The position numbers were made by a program, and so were the translations under genes. Positions 9,685 through 18,392 of a DNA stretch of 64,000 bases are shown one piece after another. The DNA is from Mesoflavibacter zeaxanthinifaciens DSM 18436 (GTDB taxonomy: Bacteria > Bacteroidota > Bacteroidia > Flavobacteriales > Flavobacteriaceae). The stretch is from contig NZ_KE383820.1 in the NCBI RefSeq assembly GCF_000422365.1, forward strand, positions 153,324 through 217,323, written 5' to 3'. Below the pieces are notes generated by a model that was not told the origin of the DNA, did no database searches, and saw only the letters and a list, made by a program, of their open reading frames with translations. Positions within the stretch are counted from its first letter, which is position 1; the number at the start of each line of letters is the position of its first letter.

Positions 9685-11268
9685 TTATTTGTTATTTATT
9701 AAATCCATTAAATCTACATCGTTTCCAAGAAGGATTTCGTTAGGGTTTATACGTCCTTTCATGCTGTCGTTTTCTAATTTTAAAACGCCTCTTGGACAAA
9801 CTGCACTACAAATACCGCAGCCAACACAACTAGAACGTACAATGTTTTCGCCTTTTTGAGCATAAGCACGTACATCTATTCCCATTTCGCAATAGGTAGA
9901 GCAATTTCCGCAAGAAATACATTGTCCACCGTTGGTAGTAATTCTGAATTTTGAAAATAAACGTTGCTGAAATCCTAAAATTGCCGCCATAGGACAACCA
10001 AATCTACACCAAACACGACTGCCAAAAATAGGGTAGAAGCCAGTACCAATAACACCAGAAAATATAGAACCGATTAAAAATCCGTAGCTTTTTCTTAAAC
10101 TTTCAGATTTAAATAAAAATAACGAATTGTCTTTACCAAAATAGTGCAAAACAAATAACGCCATGATAATTACAAAGTAACCAATAGCACCATATTTAGC
10201 ATCTTTTGCTAGTTCATTTCTTTTAAAAATCATTGTGCCAGTAAAAATGATAGTTAAAAACGATGCAACAAAAATTAAAAACGATGATTTGGTAAGCCAA
10301 TACTTGCTAGTATCATTACCTAAGTAACTATGTATTACAGCTGTAGTCATAAGTACAACAAATACTAAAACCGAGTGAATTACCCAACGCTCTACTTTCC
10401 AAGCAAATTGAGATTTGTCACTTAATTGCCTAAAGCTATCACCAGCTGTTTCGGCTAATCCACCACAACCACAAACCCAAGAACAGTACCAACGTTTACC
10501 GTACTTATAAGTTAAAATAGGTGTAATAACAAATATTGAAACGATACCAAAAATTAGCATCGCTAATCCAATGTTTCCTGCGCTTATAAATGCTTTTACG
10601 CGATAACTTTCAAAATTATAATAATTAAGAGGCCAAATGTTTTTTAAATCGTAGTAAGGTAAATCGCTATTCATTACGTACATAAATTCTGGAATTAAAA
10701 ACGCAAAAGCCAATTGAAAAAACATGACCGAAATAGTGCGGATTTGCTCATAGCGATTATGTCTATATTTTAAAATGAATTTATAACCAAAGACCAAAAT
10801 CGCAACTGTATATAGCGTACCGTATACAAACCATTGACTGGCGTTTCTTCCGCTTAAAAGCTGACTTAAAGGATCAAAAAGAGCAACTAAACCTGTGTTT
10901 TCTTCACCTTTTTGAGCTAATCCTAAATATTGAGGGTAAAAATAAAGTACAATGTAAAATAAGGTTAAAACGACACCAATTAGCCAACCGACTAAACCTC
11001 TTGAAGATAAAGATTTAAACCAAACACCATCATTTTTAATGCCTTTAGATTTGTTTAAGTATAAACTATTAGAAAACCATATAGTCCCAATAAACATTAA
11101 GGTTAAAGCAATAGACGAAGCTATAGTCTTGTTAGGGAATTGAACATTAAATAATGCTAACACCAAAATAAAAAAACCTAACATACCAACTGCTGACGCT
11201 ATTTTTTGAGTTTTTGTTAATCCGTAAGAATTAGCTAAAGACATACTGTAATTTAATTTTAAGCTCAT
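9685..11268 (-). CDS. NapH/CcoG-type membrane polyferredoxin
   Basis: A 527-residue membrane protein with roughly 10 hydrophobic segments. Cysteine motifs are CSWVCGCGG (about residue 265), CRFGCP (about 425), and two 4Fe-4S ferredoxin motifs near the C-terminus, CISCGNCSTYC and CVGCGICSAVCPRG. NapH/CcoG-like proteins pass electrons through the membrane to or from cytosolic partners. The gene starts one base after the stop of the upstream FAD oxidoreductase, so the two are very probably a functional pair. Pairing of such a redox module with glycosyltransferases is unexplained. Quinol or flavin partners are not visible. Confidence 0.85.
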   Translation of the reverse strand: MSLKLNYSMSLANSYGLTKTQKIASAVGMLGFFILVLALFNVQFPNKTIASSIALTLMFIGTIWFSNSLYLNKSKGIKNDGVWFKSLSSRGLVGWLIGVVLTLFYIVLYFYPQYLGLAQKGEENTGLVALFDPLSQLLSGRNASQWFVYGTLYTVAILVFGYKFILKYRHNRYEQIRTISVMFFQLAFAFLIPEFMYVMNSDLPYYDLKNIWPLNYYNFESYRVKAFISAGNIGLAMLIFGIVSIFVITPILTYKYGKRWYCSWVCGCGGLAETAGDSFRQLSDKSQFAWKVERWVIHSVLVFVVLMTTAVIHSYLGNDTSKYWLTKSSFLIFVASFLTIIFTGTMIFKRNELAKDAKYGAIGYFVIIMALFVLHYFGKDNSLFLFKSESLRKSYGFLIGSIFSGVIGTGFYPIFGSRVWCRFGCPMAAILGFQQRLFSKFRITTNGGQCISCGNCSTYCEMGIDVRAYAQKGENIVRSSCVGCGICSAVCPRGVLKLENDSMKGRINPNEILLGNDVDLMDLINNK

Positions 11269-11269
11269 G

Positions 11270-12574
11270 TTAGTTAGTTTGTAAGGTGTTATTGTACGTT
11301 TCTTTTATCTCGTTTTCAAATCTTTTGTAAAATTCTGGATCAAAATTGGCTTGTTCTAGATGATTAATGACATAGTCTAAATCGCGTTTTTCGGTAAGCC
11401 ATTTGTCAAAAACTTCGTGTCGCATTCTTATGCCAAAGGTATTGATGCCTAAGAACTCGTTAGTGTCTCTGTGATAAGCTATGGTCATACATTTGGTGTC
11501 GTCTTCATGTTTCCAGTGAAAATGAGCTTCGTAATCCGGTTTTCCTTTTTTACCATGAACCCAACCATAGGTTTGGTATTCAATATCTAAAAATTTTGCG
11601 CTGTTAAACCAATGTCCTGGCTTATATTCTAGTTTATTGCCACAAATGGTTTGTGCTAAAGTTTCGCCCATCATACGTCCTGTGTACCAAACCGCTTCAA
11701 TTGGTCTACGATTACCAATCGCTTCGCGCTGTTCGGCACAATCACCAATAGCATACACATCTTTAATGTTGGTTTCTAAAAAACGATTCACCAAAACGCC
11801 TTTGTTGGTTTCAATATTACTTTCTTTTAAAAAAGAAATATTAGGTGAAACACCAGCAGTTAAGCCTACAAAATCACAAGGAATTTCTTCGCCAGTGTCT
11901 TTAATAATGATGGATTTTACTTTTCCGTTTTCATCAGAAATAATTTCTTTTAAATTAGTTGAAAGCCTTAAATCGATATGATGATTTTTAATGTGTCTGT
12001 TTATCATTTGGCTTTCGCCTTCTGGCAAAACGCTATTCCAAAAACTACTTTCACGCACCAAGAAAGTCACAGGAATATTTCTAGAATTCAACATTTCTGC
12101 CAGTTCAATACCAATTAATCCGCCACCAACAATGATGGCGCGTTTACAGACTTTGTTGTTAGGCGCATAAATTTCAAGGTTTTCTAAATCTTGTTTACTG
12201 TACAAGCCTTGTACGCCTTTTAGATCTTCTCCTGGCCAACCAAATTTATTAGGTTTACTACCTGTTGCGATGACTAATTTATCATAGCTCATTTGGTCAC
12301 CTTCTGTAAAATGAATTGTTTTATTGTCGGTATCAATACTGTTGACGTAGCCTTTTTTTAAGTCGATATTATTTTTCTTCCAAAACCAATTTTCATAAGG
12401 TTGTGTGTGCTCAAACTTCATATGTCCCATATAGACGTACATTAACGCCGTTCGCGAAAAAAAGTAATCACTTTCAGCAGAAATAATAGTGATTTTTTTA
12501 TCAGATAATTTTCTAATGTGTCTTGCTAAAGTCACGCCAGATATTCCATTACCTATTATGGCTATGTGTTCCAT
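11270..12574 (-). CDS. FAD/NAD(P)-dependent oxidoreductase, NirB-N/rubredoxin reductase-like
   Basis: A 434-residue pyridine-nucleotide-disulfide-type flavoprotein. The FAD site GNGISG is at residues 8-13, the NAD(P) Rossmann motif IIVGGGLIGIELAE at about 146-159, and the second FAD contact VYAIGDCAEQ near 270. No redox-active CxxxxC is seen, so it resembles the flavin domain of NADH-nitrite reductase or ferredoxin/rubredoxin reductases rather than a disulfide reductase. It is the first gene of its operon and is followed after one base by the polyferredoxin, its likely electron partner. The true electron acceptor is unknown. Confidence 0.85.
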   Translation of the reverse strand: MEHIAIIGNGISGVTLARHIRKLSDKKITIISAESDYFFSRTALMYVYMGHMKFEHTQPYENWFWKKNNIDLKKGYVNSIDTDNKTIHFTEGDQMSYDKLVIATGSKPNKFGWPGEDLKGVQGLYSKQDLENLEIYAPNNKVCKRAIIVGGGLIGIELAEMLNSRNIPVTFLVRESSFWNSVLPEGESQMINRHIKNHHIDLRLSTNLKEIISDENGKVKSIIIKDTGEEIPCDFVGLTAGVSPNISFLKESNIETNKGVLVNRFLETNIKDVYAIGDCAEQREAIGNRRPIEAVWYTGRMMGETLAQTICGNKLEYKPGHWFNSAKFLDIEYQTYGWVHGKKGKPDYEAHFHWKHEDDTKCMTIAYHRDTNEFLGINTFGIRMRHEVFDKWLTEKRDLDYVINHLEQANFDPEFYKRFENEIKETYNNTLQTN

Positions 12575-12668
12575 ACAATTAGTTTAGTTAGGCTTTAAGT
12601 CGAAGCTTTTGTTAAAACCTTAATTACATTATTCAACTTTGTTTAAATTTATAAATAAATTAACAGTT

Positions 12669-13673
12669 ATGAAGCACTTTTCACTTTTGTGTATGGTCTT
12701 ATTATTGGTTTCGTGTAGCATGACTTTGCCTAAAACAGAAAAAATTAATGGTGTAAGTTTTGTGGCTTCTCGCGATAGTATTTCAGAAGAACATACAAAA
12801 CCAGTAGTAAATTTAAATGCTAATTATGCTGCGATTATGCCATTTGGATTTATAAAAAGTTTAGAACATCCAGAAATTATTTATAATACCGATAGACAAT
12901 GGTTTGGCGAAACTGATAAAGGTGTAAAACAGTACATTAAAGCACTTAAAAAACAACAAATTAAAGTAATGATAAAACCTCAAATATGGGTTTCTCATGG
13001 TGCTTTTACTGGTTTTATAAAAATGAAAAGTGAAGAAGAATGGCAAGAACTAGAACAGACTTACGAAAACTTTATTTTAGATTTTGCTAAAGTAGCCGAA
13101 GACATCAACGCCGAAATGCTTTGCATTGGTACAGAACTTGAAAATTTTGTAACACATCGACCAAAGTTTTGGACGCAATTAATTAAAAAAATTAGAACGA
13201 TTTACAAAGGTAAACTTACATATGCAGCCAATTGGAACGAGTTTACAAAAACACCATTTTGGGCAGATTTAGACTACGTTGGAATAGATGCGTATTTTCC
13301 TGTAAGTGATTTAAAAACACCAACTGTAGAAGATTGTTTGCAAGGTTGGAATGCGCATTTATCAGATATTAAAAATGTTCAAAAAACCACAAAAAAGCCT
13401 ATTTTGTTTACCGAATTTGGTTACCGTAGTTTTGATTTTTCTGGAAAAAAACCATGGTTAACCGGTAATTACGACGCTAATCCAAACCTAGAAGCGCAAG
13501 TAAATACTACAAAAGCTTTATTTAAAACCTTTTGGGAAGAAGATTGGTTTGCAGGCGGATTTGTCTGGAAGTGGTTTCATAATTATGAGCAATCTGGAGG
13601 AGCAAAAGACAACATGTTTACACCACAAAATAAACCTGCCGAAGATATTATTAGGCAATATTATAAAAAATAA
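12669..13673 (+). CDS. GH113-like (beta-mannanase family) lipoprotein
   Basis: The frame opens at 12639, but the start at 12669 is preferred because it gives a compact lipoprotein signal MKHFSLLCMVLLLVSC (Cys16); the longer form adds ten residues in front. The mature part is a TIM barrel matching GH113: the acid/base Glu in IGTELEN (Glu156 from the chosen start) and the nucleophile Glu in LFTEFGYRS (Glu249), with the strand GIDAYFPV between. GH113 contains beta-1,4-mannanases. It is divergent from the glycosyltransferase/redox operon and 3 bases before the phosphatase gene. It might trim a polysaccharide made by the neighbouring synthase. Confidence 0.82.
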   Translation: MKHFSLLCMVLLLVSCSMTLPKTEKINGVSFVASRDSISEEHTKPVVNLNANYAAIMPFGFIKSLEHPEIIYNTDRQWFGETDKGVKQYIKALKKQQIKVMIKPQIWVSHGAFTGFIKMKSEEEWQELEQTYENFILDFAKVAEDINAEMLCIGTELENFVTHRPKFWTQLIKKIRTIYKGKLTYAANWNEFTKTPFWADLDYVGIDAYFPVSDLKTPTVEDCLQGWNAHLSDIKNVQKTTKKPILFTEFGYRSFDFSGKKPWLTGNYDANPNLEAQVNTTKALFKTFWEEDWFAGGFVWKWFHNYEQSGGAKDNMFTPQNKPAEDIIRQYYKK

Positions 13674-13676
13674 TCT

Positions 13677-14435
13677 ATGAGAACATTAGTTATTGGAGAT
13701 ATACATGGCGGATTAAAAGCGCTAATTCAACTATTGGAGCGCGCAAAAGTTTCAGAAGAAGATTGTCTTATTTTTTTAGGAGATTACGTAGATGGTTGGA
13801 GCGAATCTGCTCAAGTAATTCAATATTTAATAGCATTGTCTAAAACTAATACTTGTATTTTTATAAAAGGAAATCATGACGCTTGGTGTGAAGATTGGCT
13901 TAGAGAAAACTTGATTAATCAATCTTGGTATCAACATGGTGGAAAAGAAACTATTGAAAGTTATAATACTTTTTCTGATGAAGAAAAGCAGTATCACTTA
14001 CAATTTTTTGAAGCAATGCAAATGTATCACTTAGATGAACATGATAGGCTGTTTATTCATGCAGGATTTACATCTGTTCATGGTGTTGAAAGAGAATACC
14101 AGATTGAGAATTTTTATTACGATCGTACACTTTGGGAAATGGCAATAACCATGGATAAACGCATTGAAAAAGACTCAGAATTATACCCAAACCGATTAAA
14201 ACATTACACCGAAATTTTTATTGGTCATACACCAACTATCAGGTTTTCTCAAAATCAACCAATGCACGCTGTTAATATTTGGAATGTAGATACTGGTGCA
14301 GCATTTACGGGTAAATTATCGGCAATAGATTTGGATACAAAACAGGTATTTCAAAGCGATGAAGTTTACAAAATGTATCCTAACGAATCTGGAAGAAATA
14401 CTAATCCATATCGTTTAATTAAAAGAAAAAAATAA
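13677..14435 (+). CDS. PPP-type metallophosphoesterase
   Basis: A 252-residue cytosolic protein with the canonical calcineurin-like metal motifs: GDIHGG (Asp8, His10), LGDYVDG (Asp36), KGNHD (Asn66, His67), a His in FIHAGF and GHTP. It resembles bacterial PPP-family Ser/Thr phosphatases and Ap4A hydrolase-like enzymes. It follows the GH113-like gene by three bases and precedes a BamA-like gene by 96 bases. The substrate may be a phosphoprotein or a dinucleotide; the sequence does not decide. Confidence 0.85.
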   Translation: MRTLVIGDIHGGLKALIQLLERAKVSEEDCLIFLGDYVDGWSESAQVIQYLIALSKTNTCIFIKGNHDAWCEDWLRENLINQSWYQHGGKETIESYNTFSDEEKQYHLQFFEAMQMYHLDEHDRLFIHAGFTSVHGVEREYQIENFYYDRTLWEMAITMDKRIEKDSELYPNRLKHYTEIFIGHTPTIRFSQNQPMHAVNIWNVDTGAAFTGKLSAIDLDTKQVFQSDEVYKMYPNESGRNTNPYRLIKRKK

Positions 14436-14531
14436 GCTTAAAGGTTTAGTTAAGTATTTAAACGTAAGGTTGTAAAGATAGTTAAGACTAATAATTATCA
14501 AATTGAGTGATACTAACTAAACATCATTAAT

Positions 14532-15791
14532 ATGTCTATAAAATATTTACAAACCATTTTATTTTCATTGCTATTTACAATCGCTTTTTCTCAAAACGTT
14601 TCAAATTTTAAAATTGAAGGTAATAAAAAACTAAAGACTTCTTTTATAAATAAAGTTTCTCGGCTTTCAGAGCAATCTGTGTTAGATTCAACTTTAATAG
14701 AAGAAGATATCAAGCTTTTAAAACGCCTTCCATCTATTGCTCATGCAAATTATACAACTAAAAAACTACAAGACGGTACTTATGAAGTGGTTTACATTGT
14801 AGAAGAAAATTTTACAATTATTCCTTCAGTAAATGTGTATACATCTAATGATGATGAGTTTGCGTACAGATTAGGATTGTACGAGTTTAACTTATTTGGT
14901 CAAAACATGACTTTTGGTGGTTTTTATCAAAAAGATATTTATAGCTCATATGGTGTAAATTTTAGAGCGCCTTTTTTGTTTAATAGGAAATTTGGTCTTG
15001 CAGTAAATCATATGGATTGGCAAACACAAGAACCAGTGTTTTTTAATTCAGGAACTGTAAATTATAAATATCAAAATACATCTTATGAGGTACTTGGTTT
15101 ATATCAGCCAGATTTTAATAATCGACTAGAACTAGGATTAAACTTATTTAAAGAGAATTACGATTATCTAGAGGATCAAACCATTTCAAACCAGTTTAAA
15201 AATATTAGTGCTAATAAAGTGATGGTTAAAGGACTTTATGAGTATAATAATCTTGATTTTGAATATCAATACGTAACAGGTTTTAAAAGTTTGCTAAATC
15301 TGCAATATGTAATGTCTAATAATGATGTCTTACCAACATTTTTAATAGGTTGGAACGATTTTAACTATTACAAAAAAGTAGGAGAAAAAGGCAATTGGGC
15401 ATCAAGATTACGATTAGGTTTGGCTACTAATAATGATAGTGCTTTTGCACCGTTTTCTTTAGATAATAATTTAAATATTAGAGGTGTTGGTAACACCATA
15501 GATCGTGGAACAGGAGCAATAGTTTTAAATACAGAATATAGACGTACTTTATATGAAAAAGGTTGGTTTGTGTTGCAAGGTAATGCATTTGTAGATGCTG
15601 GAAGTTGGCGAAATCCTGGAGGGAATTTTACCGATTTTGTAACTTCAGATAACATTAGAGTTTTTCCTGGTCTAGGATTACGTTTTATACATAAAACTAT
15701 TTTTAATGCTGTATTTAGAATTGATTACGGTTACGGAATTTCTAAAAACGATGCAAGAGGTTTTGTGTTTGGTATTGGCCAATATTTTTAA
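14532..15791 (+). CDS. Short BamA/TamA-like outer-membrane protein
   Basis: A 419-residue exported protein with signal peptide (FTIAFSQ, cleavage near residue 21). One POTRA-like unit at about residues 22-95 (FKIEGNKKLKTSFI) is followed by an Omp85-type beta-barrel made of alternating strands, with GRGTG-like and NLNIRGVGN segments near the expected lid-lock region and a C-terminal strand ending in GIGQYF. Typical BamA has five POTRA units, so this is a reduced family member, more like small TamA or surface-antigen proteins. It converges on the TIGR04283 transferase gene with a 4-base overlap. Cargo is unknown. Confidence 0.8.
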   Translation: MSIKYLQTILFSLLFTIAFSQNVSNFKIEGNKKLKTSFINKVSRLSEQSVLDSTLIEEDIKLLKRLPSIAHANYTTKKLQDGTYEVVYIVEENFTIIPSVNVYTSNDDEFAYRLGLYEFNLFGQNMTFGGFYQKDIYSSYGVNFRAPFLFNRKFGLAVNHMDWQTQEPVFFNSGTVNYKYQNTSYEVLGLYQPDFNNRLELGLNLFKENYDYLEDQTISNQFKNISANKVMVKGLYEYNNLDFEYQYVTGFKSLLNLQYVMSNNDVLPTFLIGWNDFNYYKKVGEKGNWASRLRLGLATNNDSAFAPFSLDNNLNIRGVGNTIDRGTGAIVLNTEYRRTLYEKGWFVLQGNAFVDAGSWRNPGGNFTDFVTSDNIRVFPGLGLRFIHKTIFNAVFRIDYGYGISKNDARGFVFGIGQYF

Positions 15792-16597
15792 GAAATGTGC
15801 TTCTTGTAATACTTGTGCAAATCTATAGCCGAAGCGCCAAGCCATTTTTTTAAATATATCATCCAAAAATGATATTGAAGTTTAAACACACCATGTTTTT
15901 TATATAACCTTGAAGAAGTAATTATAGGTGTGTTAATTACAATAAATTGATTGCAATCATATAACTGACTTATAAAAATATTGTCTTCATAAATAATATA
16001 AGACTCATCAAAACCACCAATTTTATTAAACAATGCTTTTGAAACAAATAAACTTTGGTCGCCGCCACGACATGCTTTAAAATTAAATTTTGTAAACCAT
16101 CCAGCCATACGTAGCCACCAATGGTTACTATCAAATTTTAATCTAAAACAACCTGCGTGATTATCCTTTTGTATTTCATTTAAAATGAATTGATCAAAGT
16201 GTTTTGGAGGAAAAGAATCGGCATGTAAAAAATATAATATAGTTCCTGTAGCAGCTTTTGCGCCAATATTCATCTGTTTGGCACGTCCTTTTTTGGAATT
16301 CAATAAGACAATTTTTGTTCTATCTTCAGCGTCAGTTCGAGTGAAGTTTTCTGTTGGAAATTTTGTATCGAGAACTTTTCTAGCATCTCGATTCAATGCT
16401 TCATTACAATCAGAATCACTTGATGCGTCGTTAATCATTTTCTCAACTATTTCAACCGAATTATCAGTACTTCCTCCATCTATAACAATAAGTTCTAATT
16501 GGTCCTTTTGTTTAGCATTTTCAATAAGATATTGAAGCAATTTGCCAATGTGTTTTGCTTCATTTAACATAGGAATTATAATAGAAATTCTATTCAT
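15788..16597 (-). CDS. TIGR04283-type arsenosugar cluster GT2, with an unusual insertion
   Basis: A 269-residue GT2 matching the TIGR04283 family found with arsenosugar genes: IIIPMLNEAKHI, VIDGGSTDNS, KKGRAKQMNIGAKAATG and FLHADSFPP. Between the first beta-alpha-beta unit and the KIVLLNSKKGRAKQMN segment lies an extra stretch of about 40 residues (54-94) rich in D, N, R and T. It is not expected in the family and coincides with a repeat-like DNA element (see 16316-16438). The frame stays open, so the protein may still be made. It overlaps the upstream DUF547 gene by 8 bases and is last in the operon. Confidence 0.88.
   Translation of the reverse strand: MNRISIIIPMLNEAKHIGKLLQYLIENAKQKDQLELIVIDGGSTDNSVEIVEKMINDASSDSDCNEALNRDARKVLDTKFPTENFTRTDAEDRTKIVLLNSKKGRAKQMNIGAKAATGTILYFLHADSFPPKHFDQFILNEIQKDNHAGCFRLKFDSNHWWLRMAGWFTKFNFKACRGGDQSLFVSKALFNKIGGFDESYIIYEDNIFISQLYDCNQFIVINTPIITSSRLYKKHGVFKLQYHFWMIYLKKWLGASAIDLHKYYKKHIS
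16316..16438. repeat. Repeat-like element inserted in frame in a glycosyltransferase gene
   Basis: This span covers the family-foreign insertion. On the minus strand it contains GTTCTCGATAC and CTCGAACTGACG, separated by an A/T-rich spacer (16329-16378 on the plus strand), a pair I recognise from memory as a common intergenic repeat of Flavobacteriaceae. Next to it is an inverted repeat, ATCGAGA (16367-16373) with TCTCGAT (16386-16392). The exact edges are uncertain, and no second copy is present in the window to define them. The length appears to be a multiple of three, since the gene reads through. Confidence 0.6.
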
Positions 16598-17288
16598 TTA
16601 AATTCCAATTATAATCTTGATAGTTAATTTTTGCGTCTTTAGAAATTGTAGTTAAAGTGTATTGATTTATAAAATCAATAACAGATCCGTTAGTTTCAAA
16701 ATCTTTTCTAAACCACTTGAAAATTTTAGAGAGTTTTAATTGATTTTTAGTGATTTCATTTTTTGTATTATCAGCTAAAAATTCTTTTGTTGCTTTAGTT
16801 AATTGAGCATCTAAAGTATTTGCTTTAAAAGCTTTGTTTTGAAGTTTAGGACAAGAAATTGATGCGCAAACAATAGCAAAATGAATTCGAGGTTCGTTCA
16901 TTTTTCTTAGAATATCGTGTTCAATTTCATCTAAATTATAACTGAGATTTGCAGTTTTCCATAATCGTTGTTTCCAAGGATTTTTTATGTCTTTGATAGA
17001 TTTTATTGGGTAATGACGCACAATTAAATCTACAGTCAATACATTGTATTGATTAATCCAGTAGGCTAATTTTTCATTTTTAGTAGCATCATCTGAAGGC
17101 GTATTTTTAGCTAAATATGATATGTAGTCTTTAAGTTTTACAGAATCTTTTTTGAAAGACTTGTAATTTACTTCTCCAGATTCTGAAACGTGTTTAGATA
17201 ATAATTCTGACCATAATTTATGATCTAAATCTTGAGAAAAACCAAAAAACGTCCAACTAAAAATAAATAGATAAATAAAGTGTTTCAT
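16590..17288 (-). CDS. DUF547 exported protein of the arsenosugar cluster
   Basis: A 232-residue protein with an N-terminal signal (FIYLFIFSWTFFGFSQ). The DUF547 core is recognisable: LAYWINQYNVLTVDLIV, HYPIKSIKDI, the DEIEHDILR helix and HFAIVCASISCPKL, with conserved Asn, His and Cys residues that could form a papain-like or transglutaminase-like site. DUF547 members are of unknown function. It lies between ArsM and the TIGR04283 transferase, overlapping the latter by 8 bases, so it probably belongs to the arsenosugar operon. Its role there is unassigned. Confidence 0.82.
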   Translation of the reverse strand: MKHFIYLFIFSWTFFGFSQDLDHKLWSELLSKHVSESGEVNYKSFKKDSVKLKDYISYLAKNTPSDDATKNEKLAYWINQYNVLTVDLIVRHYPIKSIKDIKNPWKQRLWKTANLSYNLDEIEHDILRKMNEPRIHFAIVCASISCPKLQNKAFKANTLDAQLTKATKEFLADNTKNEITKNQLKLSKIFKWFRKDFETNGSVIDFINQYTLTTISKDAKINYQDYNWNLNE

Positions 17289-17349
17289 AATAATTTTAAG
17301 TTTTAATTAGACGTTTTTTGAATTTTAGATTTCTGCTTTCGCAGAAATT

Positions 17350-18318
17350 TTAGCAACATCCGCCACCATCGTAATGGAAGGTAGATTCGCTAATAAAAAT
17401 ATCATCTCTGCCAAGACTAGCTAAAGCGCCAGCAGTTTTATCGCAAATAGCCAATGGTTGGTTTTTTAATAAAACGTGACCAGCTTTATCATCAAAATAA
17501 TCGTCTTCACCATAATAAATAGCTGCTTTACCTGTAAAAATGCAAGGTCCATCTGCAGGCATTGGATCTTTTATAGCGGCTACTTCTATAGATTCTATAT
17601 AGATTAGCTCGTCTGTTGGGTAATGTTTTGGGTCTAAAATACGGTATGGTTTTCGGGCTCTAATTTCGATAGTTCCAAAACCAGCATCGGTTAAAGCTTT
17701 TACATACTCAGCAATTGGTAAACTACCGCTTAAACAAAGCGCACGTAATCTTTCGTCGTTGCGTAACGTATCATTCATTGGTTGTTCGCAAGTTGGATCA
17801 CTCATCACTAAACGACCATGAGGTTTTAAAACACGGTACATTTCGTCTATTGCTTTCTTTAATTCTTCAGCTTTAAAAATATTGAATAAGCAGTTTTGCG
17901 CTGCAACATCAATGCTATTATCTTCAACAGGTAAGTGTAAAGCATCTCCTTTTTTAAGATCTACAAATTCACTTTTAAACCAAGTGTTTTGAGCTTCGGC
18001 TTCTTTAAAATTTTTACGTGAAGCGTCTAACATTTCATCTACAACATCTACACCGATAACGCCATTTTTTTGTCGAGAAAAATAAGCGAATTGCAGTAAC
18101 TCCATTCCGCCACCAACACCAACGTAAAGTATTTTTGGACTGTTAGTTAAATCTCGAGGATGAACGGTTGATCCGCAACCATAATTCATCTCTTGCATAA
18201 TTTTTGGGATTTTTAATCCTGGTAATTCCCAAATAGGATTTGTAGTACAACATAAGCCTACATCTGGTGTTAGTGCAGCTTCTTTGTAAACGTCTTTTGT
18301 GGTGTTTAAGTAACTCAT
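17350..18318 (-). CDS. arsM: Arsenosugar biosynthesis arsenite methyltransferase ArsM
   Basis: A 322-residue SAM-dependent methyltransferase. The Rossmann motif ILYVGVGGGMELL (about 65-77) and VDVVDEM, then FVDLKKGDALHLPVEDNSIDV, define the SAM site. Cysteines expected to bind As(III) are present: Cys23-Cys24 (GLCCTTNP), Cys48 (NYGCGST), DPTCEQP, and a C-terminal GGGCC. ArsM methylates arsenite stepwise to dimethylarsenic, the substrate for the ArsS adenosylation step. It sits 74 bases after the PNP gene and 61 bases before DUF547. The identity rests on both sequence and the ArsS neighbour. Confidence 0.92.
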   Translation of the reverse strand: MSYLNTTKDVYKEAALTPDVGLCCTTNPIWELPGLKIPKIMQEMNYGCGSTVHPRDLTNSPKILYVGVGGGMELLQFAYFSRQKNGVIGVDVVDEMLDASRKNFKEAEAQNTWFKSEFVDLKKGDALHLPVEDNSIDVAAQNCLFNIFKAEELKKAIDEMYRVLKPHGRLVMSDPTCEQPMNDTLRNDERLRALCLSGSLPIAEYVKALTDAGFGTIEIRARKPYRILDPKHYPTDELIYIESIEVAAIKDPMPADGPCIFTGKAAIYYGEDDYFDDKAGHVLLKNQPLAICDKTAGALASLGRDDIFISESTFHYDGGGCC

Positions 18319-18392
18319 AGTTTAAGTATGCAGTTGGTAGAAATCAGTCTTTAGTTTTAATTATAAACTGAGTGCTGAAAAACTACTAACTA

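Noticed and set aside
11637-11981. 114-residue frame opposite the FAD oxidoreductase gene
   Set aside because: It lies wholly inside the oxidoreductase gene, whose motifs are intact, and its product shows no family features. It is an antisense shadow.
15368-15655. 95-residue frame opposite the BamA-like gene
   Set aside because: Antisense shadow of barrel strands; no signal, no spacing to neighbours.
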